Counted from the stretch's first letter, positions 1 through 5,283 are shown. The stretch is 26,220 nt of DNA from Candidatus Onthocola stercoravium (GCA_018711775.1 DVHV01000166.1:1-26220), one strand, 5' to 3'. Program-made: numbers and translations. The notes: generated by a model not told the origin, from the letters alone.

Positions 1-267
1 GTATCTCTCTTTATCAGTATTATACATACTTTTAATTCTTTTTATAAATTCGCCAATTATTTTATTTTGACATTCTTCACAACATTCGATTTCATCTATG
101 ATGTCTTCTTCTGGTTTATATTTATTACAACATTCACAATATTCTGCCTCTACTACTTCTCCACCGCATTTTGAACATCCACATACTTCTTCTCCATGTG
201 GTTCTTTCCAGTTGTCTATCTCATCATAGTCTTCGTATTCTTTTCCACATTCTCTACATACTAACAT
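1..267 (-). CDS. Zinc-knuckle protein, 3'-truncated by window edge
   Basis: The reading frame opens with ATG at 267 and stays open for 89 codons to the window edge, so the C-terminus is missing. The visible part has several CxxC or CxC-type cysteine pairs (near residues 4-7, 31-36, 46-49 and 64-68), as expected of small zinc-ribbon proteins. The rest is acidic and rich in Glu and Lys. Its start codon overlaps the stop of the preceding gene in a TAATG arrangement, so the two are probably translationally coupled and share the promoter at 503-531. Phages often encode such zinc ribbons as DNA- or RNA-binding regulators, but no specific family is recognised and the function is unknown. Confidence 0.75.
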   Translation of the reverse strand, partial: MLVCRECGKEYEDYDEIDNWKEPHGEEVCGCSKCGGEVVEAEYCECCNKYKPEEDIIDEIECCEECQNKIIGEFIKRIKSMYNTDKERY

Positions 268-479
268 TATTTACTACCTCCTTTCTTATCTAAATAATTT
301 CTTAAATATTCTACAATAAATTGAGATATACTTGTTCCTTTATCGTGCATTTCCTTTTTTAAGTTTTCCCATTCTTCTTTTGTTAAGTCAGATTCCTTAA
401 ATAAAATAGATCCTCTATGTACTCCATTACGTTTTTCCCAATTTCTTGTATTATAATTATAGTTTTTCTTCTTATACAT
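267..479 (-). CDS. Small helical protein, possibly ribbon-helix-helix-like
   Basis: This 70-aa protein starts with ATG behind a strong AAGGAGG site. A basic, Asn/Tyr-rich N-terminus is followed by a short extended segment (GSILFKES, about residues 23-30). Two predicted helices follow (about 33-45 and 50-65, the second containing TSISQFIVEYL). A strand followed by two helices is the layout of CopG/Arc-type ribbon-helix-helix DNA binders, but the match is only architectural. It is the first gene after a perfect promoter and is coupled to the zinc-knuckle gene downstream. A regulatory role is an inference. Confidence 0.7.
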   Translation of the reverse strand: MYKKKNYNYNTRNWEKRNGVHRGSILFKESDLTKEEWENLKKEMHDKGTSISQFIVEYLRNYLDKKGGSK

Positions 480-502
480 CTCTGTTCCTCCTTACATTAA
501 GT

Positions 503-531
503 ATTATATCACACGTTAGACAACTTGTCAA
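503..531 (-). promoter_or_regulatory. Consensus sigma-A promoter, possible overlapping operator
   Basis: The minus strand shows TTGACA (531-526), a 17-nt spacer and TATAAT (508-503), a perfect vegetative promoter upstream of the gene at 479. The -35 box overlaps an 11-bp inverted repeat, GACAAGTTGTC (about 519-529), which could be a repressor site. The operator idea is an inference. Confidence 0.85.
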
Positions 532-562
532 CACTTTTTCAAAAACTTTTTAATAAATTTTA

Positions 563-596
563 TAAAAAAATAAAGGCACTTTAAAAAGTACCTTTT
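563..596 (-). terminator. Rho-independent terminator after the tRNA array
   Basis: On the minus strand an 11-bp hairpin (AAAGGTACTTT / AAAGTGCCTTT, one G-U pair) is followed by ATTTTTTT. It lies about 70 nt after the last tRNA gene and before the next promoter, so it probably ends the tRNA transcript. A 7-bp hairpin (GTGAATT/AATTCAC) directly follows tRNA-Trp and may help 3' processing. Confidence 0.8.
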
Positions 597-663
597 AAAA
601 CTAATTTGGAGATTGGTTTGAAATTTTATATGTTGACTGGTATATGTGAATTTAATAATTCAC

Positions 664-737
664 TGGCACGTTCTAATGGATTTGAACCACTACTAATAGT
701 TTTGGAGACTATTGTGCTACCGTTACACTAAAAACGC
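664..737 (-). tRNA. tRNA-Trp (CCA)
   Basis: The acceptor stem is GCGTTTT/AGAACGT with two G-U pairs. The D stem is GTG/CAC, the anticodon stem ATAGT/ACTAT, and the loop CTCCAAA gives anticodon CCA. The T loop is TTCAAAT. The discriminator is G73, as usual for tRNA-Trp, and the terminal CCA is encoded. It is the last gene of the array. Confidence 0.9.
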
Positions 738-740
738 ATA

Positions 741-816
741 TGGCTGTCTATGCAAGGCTCGAACTTGCGACATTTCGGTTAACAGCCGAACGCTCTACCA
801 ACTGAGCTACATTTCC
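741..816 (-). tRNA. tRNA-Asn (GTT) with unpaired acceptor stem
   Basis: The D arm (GCTC/GAGC), anticodon arm (TTCGG CTGTTAA CCGAA, anticodon GTT), T arm (GCAAG TTCGAGC CTTGC), G73 and encoded CCA are all textbook tRNA-Asn. The acceptor strands GGAAATG (5') and ATAGACA (3') pair at only one of seven positions, where a 3' strand ATAGACA would need TGTCTAT. The 5' strand instead resembles the start of the neighbouring tRNA-Ser gene. It may be a pseudogene or a recombinant; the limits given follow the intact arms. Confidence 0.75.
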
Positions 817-821
817 ATAAA

Positions 822-910
822 TGGCGGAAAGAGTTGGATTCGAACCAACGGTACAATAAATGTACAACTGTTTAGTAGACAGACGCTTTCGACCGCTCAG
901 CCATCTTTCC
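822..910 (-). tRNA. tRNA-Ser with anticodon ACT
   Basis: This is an 89-nt class II tRNA. The acceptor is GGAAAGA/TCTTTCC with G73 and encoded CCA, and the long variable arm has a GTACA/TGTAC stem. The T arm is GTTGG TTCGAAT CCAAC. The anticodon loop CTACTAA reads ACT (positions 34-36). The normal bacterial tRNA for AGY Ser has GCT, so this carries A34 in place of G34. G73 and the long variable arm support serine identity. Confidence 0.88.
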
Positions 911-913
911 GTA

Positions 914-989
914 TGGGGCTTGTTATCTGATTCGAACAGATGACCTATAGTTTACAAGACTATTGCTCTACCAACTAAGCTAAACAAGC
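914..989 (-). tRNA. tRNA-Thr (TGT)
   Basis: The acceptor GCTTGTT/AACAAGC is fully paired. The anticodon arm is ATAGT CTTGTAA ACTAT (anticodon TGT) and the T arm ATCTG TTCGAAT CAGAT. CCA is encoded. The discriminator is C, which is uncommon. It lies a few nucleotides from tRNA-Ser in the same transcript. Confidence 0.92.
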
Positions 990-1006
990 ATATATTTTTT
1001 TATAGG

Positions 1007-1081
1007 TGGTTGGGATAGATAGATTCGAACTACCGCATATCAGAGTCAAAGTCTGATGCCTTACCACTTGGCTATATCCCA
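1007..1081 (-). tRNA. tRNA-Gln (TTG)
   Basis: The acceptor is TGGGATA/TATCCCA with A73 and encoded CCA. The anticodon arm is TCAGA CTTTGAC TCTGA (anticodon TTG), and the T arm GGTAG TTCGAAT CTATC. All arms pair well. Confidence 0.93.
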
Positions 1082-1090
1082 ACAAAATAG

Positions 1091-1163
1091 TAGCGGATAT
1101 CAGAGTCGAACTGATTGCCTTTTGGTTATGAGCCAAATGAGATAACCGTTTCTCTAATCCGCA
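1091..1163 (-). tRNA. tRNA-Met (CAT), short acceptor stem
   Basis: The D stem is GAGA/TCTC, the anticodon arm TTTGG CTCATAA CCAAA (anticodon CAT) and the T arm ATCAG TTCGACT CTGAT. Only six acceptor pairs form (GCGGAT/ATCCGC); a seventh would be U-U. No CCA is encoded. It lacks the three consecutive G-C pairs of initiator tRNA, so elongator Met is likeliest; tRNA-Ile2, which also has a CAT anticodon gene, cannot be excluded. It starts directly at the CCA end of tRNA-Pro. Confidence 0.82.
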
Positions 1164-1239
1164 TGGTCGAATAGGTAGGACTCGAACCTACAACTCCGTG
1201 CTCCCAAAACACGTGCTCTACCACTTGAACTACTACTCG
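1164..1239 (-). tRNA. tRNA-Pro (TGG)
   Basis: The acceptor is CGAGTAG/CTATTCG with one G-U pair, then A73 and encoded CCA. The anticodon arm is CGTGT TTTGGGA GCACG (anticodon TGG), and the T arm GTAGG TTCGAGT CCTAC. It is the first gene after the promoter at 1250-1278, with only a few nucleotides of leader. Confidence 0.92.
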
Positions 1240-1249
1240 ATATATTCAT

Positions 1250-1278
1250 ATTATATCATAATATATATTTATTGTCAA
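1250..1278 (-). promoter_or_regulatory. Perfect consensus promoter for the tRNA array
   Basis: The minus strand has TTGACA (1278-1273), exactly 17 nt, then TATAAT (1255-1250). Transcription would begin near 1243, about four bases before tRNA-Pro. This gives seven tRNA genes their own strong host-type promoter, separate from the late operon. Confidence 0.9.
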
Positions 1279-1282
1279 ATAT

Positions 1283-1312
1283 GAAAATAGACACCTTTAA
1301 AAAGATGTCTAT
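1283..1312 (-). terminator. Probable terminator between tRNA-Cys and the array promoter
   Basis: A 12-bp hairpin on the minus strand (ATAGACATCTTT / AAAGGTGTCTAT, one G-U pair) is followed by TTTTCAT. The U run is short, so termination may be partial. It sits directly upstream of the -35 box of the tRNA promoter, as expected for insulating the two units. Confidence 0.6.
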
Positions 1313-1347
1313 GTAAGAGGTTGATATATGAAAAAAATATCAGCATG

Positions 1348-1423
1348 TGGAGGCAAGTGCCCGAATCGAACGGGCGAATAACAATTTTGCGGATTGTTCT
1401 CTTAACCACTTGAGTAACTTGCC
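1348..1423 (-). tRNA. tRNA-Cys (GCA) with C33
   Basis: The acceptor is GGCAAGT/ACTTGCC with U73, the standard Cys discriminator, and encoded CCA. The T arm is GCCCG TTCGATT CGGGC. The anticodon arm is ACAAT CCGCAAA ATTGT (anticodon GCA). Position 33 is C, where nearly all tRNAs have U. It lies 12 nt after the gene ending at 1436 and is probably cut from the cassette mRNA. Confidence 0.88.
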
Positions 1424-1435
1424 ACATAAGGGAGT

Positions 1436-1681
1436 TTATTTTTCTCCCTTTAAAATCTTTTTTATTTCTTCATTTTGCTTTATTATAGTTTCATTTTGTT
1501 CGACTATTTTCTTTAAATAATTATTTGTTTGATCGTCTAGTACATTATCTTGCTGTAATAAATGCCTCATTAAGTCATCATTAGACAATTGAGTAACATT
1601 CATTTTAAAATCAGCAATTTGTAGTACGTTAGCAAACATACTTAAGAAGAAATAAAAATCATTTTCACTATAATTATTCAT
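1436..1681 (-). CDS. Hypothetical protein, last gene of the cassette
   Basis: This 81-aa protein is not recognised. It starts with ATG in a TAATG overlap with the preceding gene, which implies translational coupling. The N-terminal half has an aromatic, hydrophobic helix (residues 8-24). The C-terminal third is a charged, Asn/Gln/Glu/Lys-rich helix likely to form a coiled coil (about 52-78). There is no signal peptide or cysteine motif. It is the last protein gene before tRNA-Cys. Confidence 0.75.
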   Translation of the reverse strand: MNNYSENDFYFFLSMFANVLQIADFKMNVTQLSNDDLMRHLLQQDNVLDDQTNNYLKKIVEQNETIIKQNEEIKKILKGEK

Positions 1682-2037
1682 TATTTAACTTTCCAAGCAC
1701 ACCACATTCTTCTATTACTACAATCAAAAGTATCATATATGATTCCATCAATTATAGCTGTTATATGTCCTTGCATAGTTATAAGATAAGTTCCTTTTCT
1801 ATGTTCTTTTGCAAATTCTCCTACAGTTTTAGAATAATGACATGCTCTTTTGTATCTTTTATCTAAATAGTGTTCGACAAAATTTACATCATCAAGCAAG
1901 ATACCTTCTTTTCTTGCTATCTCACTTAATTCTCTATAAGTTTTATCCCAAGATTTATCTTCTGCTAATGAAATTGACCTAACAACACAATCATTAACCG
2001 AATTTCCTAATGTATTTGCATTATAATATTTCCACAT
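1681..2037 (-). CDS. Possible papain-like cysteine protease
   Basis: The 118-aa protein resembles a small family common in Firmicutes phages. An N-terminal Asn-Asp-Cys-Val-x-Arg motif (residues 15-20) could hold the nucleophile Cys17. A central helical part carries VGEFAKEHRKGTY. Near residue 91, GHITAIIDG supplies a His, followed by a short strand with an Asp (YDTFDC). Cys then His then Asp/Asn is the order of papain-fold (NlpC- or C39-like) peptidases. Catalysis is inferred from this layout only and no substrate can be named. The ribosome site before the ATG is weak, and translation may depend on coupling to the gene ending at 2047. Confidence 0.72.
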   Translation of the reverse strand: MWKYYNANTLGNSVNDCVVRSISLAEDKSWDKTYRELSEIARKEGILLDDVNFVEHYLDKRYKRACHYSKTVGEFAKEHRKGTYLITMQGHITAIIDGIIYDTFDCSNRRMWCAWKVK

Positions 2038-2046
2038 AATGCATCA

Positions 2047-2523
2047 CTACATTTCACTTATTTTTCTTGTATAATCTTTTATTATTTCTATTTCTTCTTG
2101 TGAGTTTGCATCTTTTTCTAACATTTCAATAAATTGAACTACACTTTGCATCATGTACTCAAGAGATTTCATTGTATCGTCTTTAGCACCATAGTTTCCC
2201 ATATTCATTTCTTCTCTATCCTCAGAATAATCTCTATATGCTTCGTGCATATCGTTCATTATTTCGTCTCCCATGTATCTACCACGTGAGTCTCTTCTTC
2301 TTCTGCCATAAGGTTCTCTTGAATATGGTTCTCTTATATAATCTCTATATCTTCTGTCATATCTCATATCGTTTTCTTCCTCCTTTTTCCAGTGTTCTAT
2401 ATTAGCTATATCTTTATATATATCCACTAGTTTACCTAGTGTATCTAAATTAGATGTTTGTATACCATCTTCAATAGTTTTGTTGATACCTTTTTCTACA
2501 AGTTCTTTTACTTTATCATCCAT
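2047..2523 (-). CDS. Hypothetical protein with Arg/Tyr-rich centre
   Basis: The ATG at 2523 sits 6 nt after GAGGTG and is preferred over an in-frame GTG at 2532 that overlaps this ribosome site. The 158-aa protein has three parts. Residues 1-45 form an acidic helix. A low-complexity stretch of Arg, Tyr, Asp and Pro (about 50-90, containing GRRRRDSRGRYMG) follows. The C-terminus is a helical region (about 105-158). The basic centre could bind nucleic acid or an acidic surface. The family seems familiar from uncultured gut phages, but no function is known. Confidence 0.75.
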   Translation of the reverse strand: MDDKVKELVEKGINKTIEDGIQTSNLDTLGKLVDIYKDIANIEHWKKEEENDMRYDRRYRDYIREPYSREPYGRRRRDSRGRYMGDEIMNDMHEAYRDYSEDREEMNMGNYGAKDDTMKSLEYMMQSVVQFIEMLEKDANSQEEIEIIKDYTRKISEM

Positions 2524-2534
2524 AATAAGCACCT

Positions 2535-2987
2535 CTATTTTCTAGCAGTTGTGTTTACTTGTTGAACTACATTTGCTTGAGTAACAGCTGGAGCTGGAGT
2601 TGTAGGTACAGGAATGCTTTGTGCTACTGTTGTAGCATTGCTTGGTAAACAACAATCTCCTATATATTTAAATACTCCATCATTTACAGCAGTATTTACT
2701 CTTACTTTATATTTATGTCTTGTTCTTACTTGAGAAGCATAAATAGGTGTACAATCACAATTTAAGAATGGATATTGTGTAGTTCCTGTTCCAATTGTAA
2801 ATACAACAGGAGCGTTAATTGTAGTTGTTTCAGGTATAGATTGAGCTAATATAATGCAATAAGAGCAACAGTTTCCATAATTATTTGCAGGTAAATTAAT
2901 TACTAAAGTATCATCTGTAAATGTGATAGATTGAGATAAAACAAGTTTATTACACAAACGACAATTTCTATTAATACAATTTGACAT
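2535..2987 (-). CDS. Cysteine-rich beta protein, function unknown
   Basis: This 150-aa protein starts with ATG after AAGGAGG. Its N-terminus has closely spaced cysteines (residues 4, 9, 12) and more pairs follow (near 40-44, 75-77 and 112-113). Between them are predicted beta strands (SITFTDDTLVINLP and KYKVRVNTAV) that resemble a small beta-sandwich. The last 35 residues are a Pro/Thr/Val/Gln linker-like tail. No signal peptide is visible. It is the first gene after the hairpin at 3006-3038, so its expression may depend on read-through. The cysteines may bind metal or form disulfides. Confidence 0.78.
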   Translation of the reverse strand: MSNCINRNCRLCNKLVLSQSITFTDDTLVINLPANNYGNCCSYCIILAQSIPETTTINAPVVFTIGTGTTQYPFLNCDCTPIYASQVRTRHKYKVRVNTAVNDGVFKYIGDCCLPSNATTVAQSIPVPTTPAPAVTQANVVQQVNTTARK

Positions 2988-3005
2988 TATATTTTACCTC
3001 CTTAT

Positions 3006-3038
3006 AAAAAATAGGGATAGCATGATTTACTATCCCTA
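3006..3038 (-). terminator. Hairpin plus U-run inside the cassette (attenuator)
   Basis: The minus strand forms a perfect 9-bp stem, TAGGGATAG/CTATCCCTA, followed by six or seven T residues, immediately before the ribosome site of the gene at 2987. No convincing promoter follows it, so it probably works as a leaky terminator that lowers expression of the downstream genes. Confidence 0.8.
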
Positions 3039-3089
3039 AAATAAATCACACTTTTTTATGAAGTGAGTGGACTACACTTTTTAAAACTA

Positions 3090-3980
3090 TTAGCAGCAAC
3101 AAGAATTGCATCCACAATTATTGTACCCATATCCGTATCCAGAAAATTGTCCACAACAATTTGTTGGGAATGTTACTGGTGTATTAGGCTGAACAACAAC
3201 AGCATTTACTGGACAATCTGCACCAAGTCTACGTATTAATTCAGCTGTTTGAGCACTTTGGTTAGCAGTAATATATGCGTTTTGTTTTTCTTGACTAGCT
3301 GCAAGTCTTAGAGCATTAATTTCGTTTTGTTGAGCAGCGATTTGAGCATTCTTATCTTCAATTCTGTTAGCAACAATTTCGTCATGTAAAGCTCTGTAGT
3401 TTGCGTTTTGATTATCAATTATATCTCTAGTATTATTGCATAGAGTTTGTTGAATAGCATTATTGCCCATTGCTATATTATAACTTACATCTTTTATATT
3501 TGCGTTTGTTGTACAACAGCAGTCAGATATTTGTTTACCTAGATCACAACAGCAATTTGCTAATTGAGCAGCAAGACTTTGAACTCCTAATCTTGTTTCA
3601 TAACCATTTGTAGTTATAGCAGTATTTACTCCTGCAAATCCTTGACATAGTGTGTTTTGAACATTAGCAAATCCATTTGTCATAGTGTTGTTTAATGCAA
3701 AAGTACTATCACAGATTCCATTAGATATACTATCTAGTTTTCTGTCAACTTGTGCAAAGTCGCTAGTTAGAACATAATTGTCAGCCACTCCACCAGTTGA
3801 ACCTCCAAATCCGCCATAGCCACTGCCGAAGCCTCTGCCCCAGCCTCCTAGTAGAACTAATAAGAATAGTACAATCCACCAGCCATTACCTTCTCCAAAG
3901 CCATAGCCATTGTTTGAACAATTTCTGTCTTGGATTAAAGCCACATCACTTGCGCTAAGTCCTCCTTCTCCATAAGCCAT
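3090..3980 (-). CDS. Gly- and Cys-rich membrane-anchored protein of unknown function
   Basis: The 296-aa protein begins MAYGEGGLSASDVAL after a GGAGGAAT site. An aromatic, hydrophobic segment (about residues 33-46, WWIVLFLLVLLGG) probably spans a membrane and is followed by a Gly-rich linker. Residues 75-130 contain heptad-like repeats (GFANVQNTLCQGFAGVNTAI). Two CCC clusters follow near 142-156, then a long Ala/Gln coiled coil (about 180-245), and the end is Gly/Tyr/Cys-rich, finishing CNSCCC. I recognise this as a type recurrent in gut phages and neighbouring bacterial genomes, always without function. Trimeric coiled coil, anchor and cysteines suggest an envelope- or virion-associated structural protein; this is an inference. 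Confidence 0.85.
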   Translation of the reverse strand: MAYGEGGLSASDVALIQDRNCSNNGYGFGEGNGWWIVLFLLVLLGGWGRGFGSGYGGFGGSTGGVADNYVLTSDFAQVDRKLDSISNGICDSTFALNNTMTNGFANVQNTLCQGFAGVNTAITTNGYETRLGVQSLAAQLANCCCDLGKQISDCCCTTNANIKDVSYNIAMGNNAIQQTLCNNTRDIIDNQNANYRALHDEIVANRIEDKNAQIAAQQNEINALRLAASQEKQNAYITANQSAQTAELIRRLGADCPVNAVVVQPNTPVTFPTNCCGQFSGYGYGYNNCGCNSCCC

Positions 3981-4031
3981 AATTTATTCCTCCTTCTAAA
4001 AAATATTTATATTATAGTTTGTTGCAACTAA

Positions 4032-4262
4032 CTACCTAATTTGTTTCATGAAGTTTGAAAACTCTTTGTCAAAGTCGATTCCTTTTTCTTTACAGATATT
4101 CCTTGCAAAGTTTTCTACTTCCTGTGTATTTCCATTTTGTGCCATTTTCATTAAATTTTGCATCATAGGATTAGAGTTTTGAGATATCATGTTTGTAATC
4201 ATCTGTTGTGGACTTTCGCCTTTACCCATTAATCCTTTTATCATTTCTATAGGATTATTCAT
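4032..4262 (-). CDS. Small Met/Asn-rich helical protein
   Basis: This 76-aa protein starts with ATG just after the preceding gene. Its N-terminal half is rich in Met, Asn and Gln (MIKGLMGKGESPQQMITNM). The second half carries a helix with ENFARNICKEKGIDFDKEF. There is no membrane segment. I recognise the type from other gut-phage cassettes beside the Gly/Cys-rich protein, but its function is unknown. The overall helical make-up would suit a structural or chaperone-like role. Confidence 0.75.
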   Translation of the reverse strand: MNNPIEMIKGLMGKGESPQQMITNMISQNSNPMMQNLMKMAQNGNTQEVENFARNICKEKGIDFDKEFSNFMKQIR

Positions 4263-4266
4263 ATTA

Positions 4267-4737
4267 TCAATCCTTTCCTTTTTTAATATCTTTCAAGTCT
4301 TCTGATAAATCTTCTATTTTTCTTTTTAATGTTTTTATGTCATCTTTAATACTTGAATTGTCTACTTTTTTTATTTCTTTATCTAAATCTTCTTTTGTTA
4401 TGTATTTAGGTACATTTGTAATTTCTTTATCCTCTATTGGTTTATAAACAACTGTTTTACTTGTTCCATCAGCTTGTAATTGCTTTGTTACAATGGCTGT
4501 TCCATCAACTAGTGGAAAATAACTTACACTACCATCAAGTGGTATATCCATTGCCTTTACTACATCTATGCTATCAACTGATTTTCCTTGTAAACCTATT
4601 TGTTTATATATTTGTTGTGGTTGATATTGTTCCATAGTTTGCATAGGTTGTACTGATTGTATTGGCTGTGTAGGTTGCATTTTAGGCATTTGCATTTGTC
4701 CATAAAATTGATTATAGTTTGGATAATAGTTATTCAT
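4267..4737 (-). CDS. Gln/Pro-rich protein with coiled-coil C-terminus
   Basis: The ATG at 4737 lies 7 nt after AGGAGG and is preferred over an upstream in-frame ATG (4800) that has no ribosome site. Of 156 residues, the first 45 are Asn/Tyr/Gln/Pro/Met-rich and probably disordered. A conserved-looking core (about 50-100, with VDSIDVVKAMDIPLDGSVSY and VYKPI) is followed by a Lys/Glu/Asp coiled coil from about 110 to the end. It is the first gene of the unknown cassette. The disordered head, small beta core and coiled coil point to a scaffold-type or virion-associated protein. Confidence 0.78.
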   Translation of the reverse strand: MNNYYPNYNQFYGQMQMPKMQPTQPIQSVQPMQTMEQYQPQQIYKQIGLQGKSVDSIDVVKAMDIPLDGSVSYFPLVDGTAIVTKQLQADGTSKTVVYKPIEDKEITNVPKYITKEDLDKEIKKVDNSSIKDDIKTLKRKIEDLSEDLKDIKKGKD

Positions 4738-4762
4738 TAATATACCTCCTAAAAATAGATTA

Positions 4763-4816
4763 GGTGAGCTCCTTAAAGTGGTACTCACATGTCTCACCAT
4801 CTATAATCATATTATA
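4763..4816 (-). promoter_or_regulatory. Leader of the cassette: -10-like box and alternative hairpins
   Basis: A TATAAT hexamer lies at 4816-4811 on the minus strand, with only a poor -35 (TGGTGT) at 17 nt. Downstream, GGTGAG (4798-4793) can pair with CTCACC (4768-4763), enclosing AAGGAG. A second GTGAG copy (4788-4784) can pair with the same strand, so two exclusive folds exist. Regulation by this leader is speculative. Confidence 0.4.
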
Positions 4817-4875
4817 AAATATTGTTATTAATTACACCACATACAAAAAGCTTAAATAAAGACTAAAAAAAGCAT

Positions 4876-4908
4876 AAAAAAAGAGGAGACTTTTTTATTC
4901 GTCTCCTC
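4876..4908 (-). terminator. Strong terminator ending the lysis/late operon
   Basis: A perfect 8-bp stem, GAGGAGAC/GTCTCCTC, with a 10-nt A-rich loop is followed by seven T residues on the minus strand. The 5' arm lies within the last codons of the regulator gene that stops at 4895. Confidence 0.92.
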
Positions 4909-5170
4909 GTATTTCTTTGAGTAATAATCGTATAAAATGATTATCTTTCCAAACTTTACTTAACTTTTTATAGGCTTTAGAACGTTTATTTTGTATATAA
5001 GCTCGGCTTACTCCTAAAGCTTCTGCTGTAAATTCTTCTGTGTATCCTTTAATATCAACTTCTCTTATAACTCTTAATTCGTCCTCTGTTAGATTGACAA
5101 TTCCAAGTAAATATTCTAAAATATCTTTATAAGGACATTGTAAAATTGATTTTATGTCTTTTCTTTCCAC
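4895..5170 (-). CDS. Sigma-70 region 4-like transcription regulator
   Basis: This 91-aa protein starts with GTG after an AGGAG site. An acidic helix containing LTEDELRVIREVDI (residues 27-40) leads into a helix-turn-helix with FTAEALGVSRAYIQNKRSKAYKKLSKVW (about 48-75). This is the region 4 style of HTH used by sigma factors and by phage late regulators. There is no region 2, so it cannot bind a -10 box alone as a sigma factor would; an ArpU/RinA-like or accessory role is plausible. It is the last gene before the terminator at 4876 and may act on late promoters with poor -35 boxes. That target is an inference. Confidence 0.78.
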   Translation of the reverse strand: MERKDIKSILQCPYKDILEYLLGIVNLTEDELRVIREVDIKGYTEEFTAEALGVSRAYIQNKRSKAYKKLSKVWKDNHFIRLLLKEIRGDE

Positions 5171-5181
5171 AAATATTGCTC

Positions 5182-5283
5182 CTATGATTTAACATTGTAA
5201 AATTTACCACAAACAGGACAATGACCTGCTTTATTGTTTCTTTTGAAAGTAATTTTTCTTTTAACTATCTTAACTCTTGCCAT
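5182..5283 (-). CDS. 33-aa basic zinc-knuckle protein
   Basis: A short frame starts at ATG 5283, overlapping the stop of the previous gene (TAATG), with GGAGGTAATTA directly before it. It ends in TAG at 5184-5182. The 33 residues are strongly basic at the N-terminus (KIVKRKITFKR) and contain a single CPVCG knuckle near residues 22-26, with a His at 21. One knuckle could bind zinc only as a dimer or with His. The ribosome site and coupling make it likely to be translated. It may bind nucleic acid. Confidence 0.6.
   Translation of the reverse strand: MARVKIVKRKITFKRNNKAGHCPVCGKFYNVKS

Noticed and set aside
610..640. A T-arm-like remnant (TTTCAAACCAATCTCC) after the tRNA array
   Set aside because: The 5' half of the T stem is missing and no other arm is present, so it cannot be told from chance.
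4738..4800. An upstream in-frame start (ATG 4800) for the Gln/Pro-rich protein
   Set aside because: No ribosome site precedes it, whereas AGGAGG lies at the right distance before ATG 4737. The extra codons fall in the leader hairpin.
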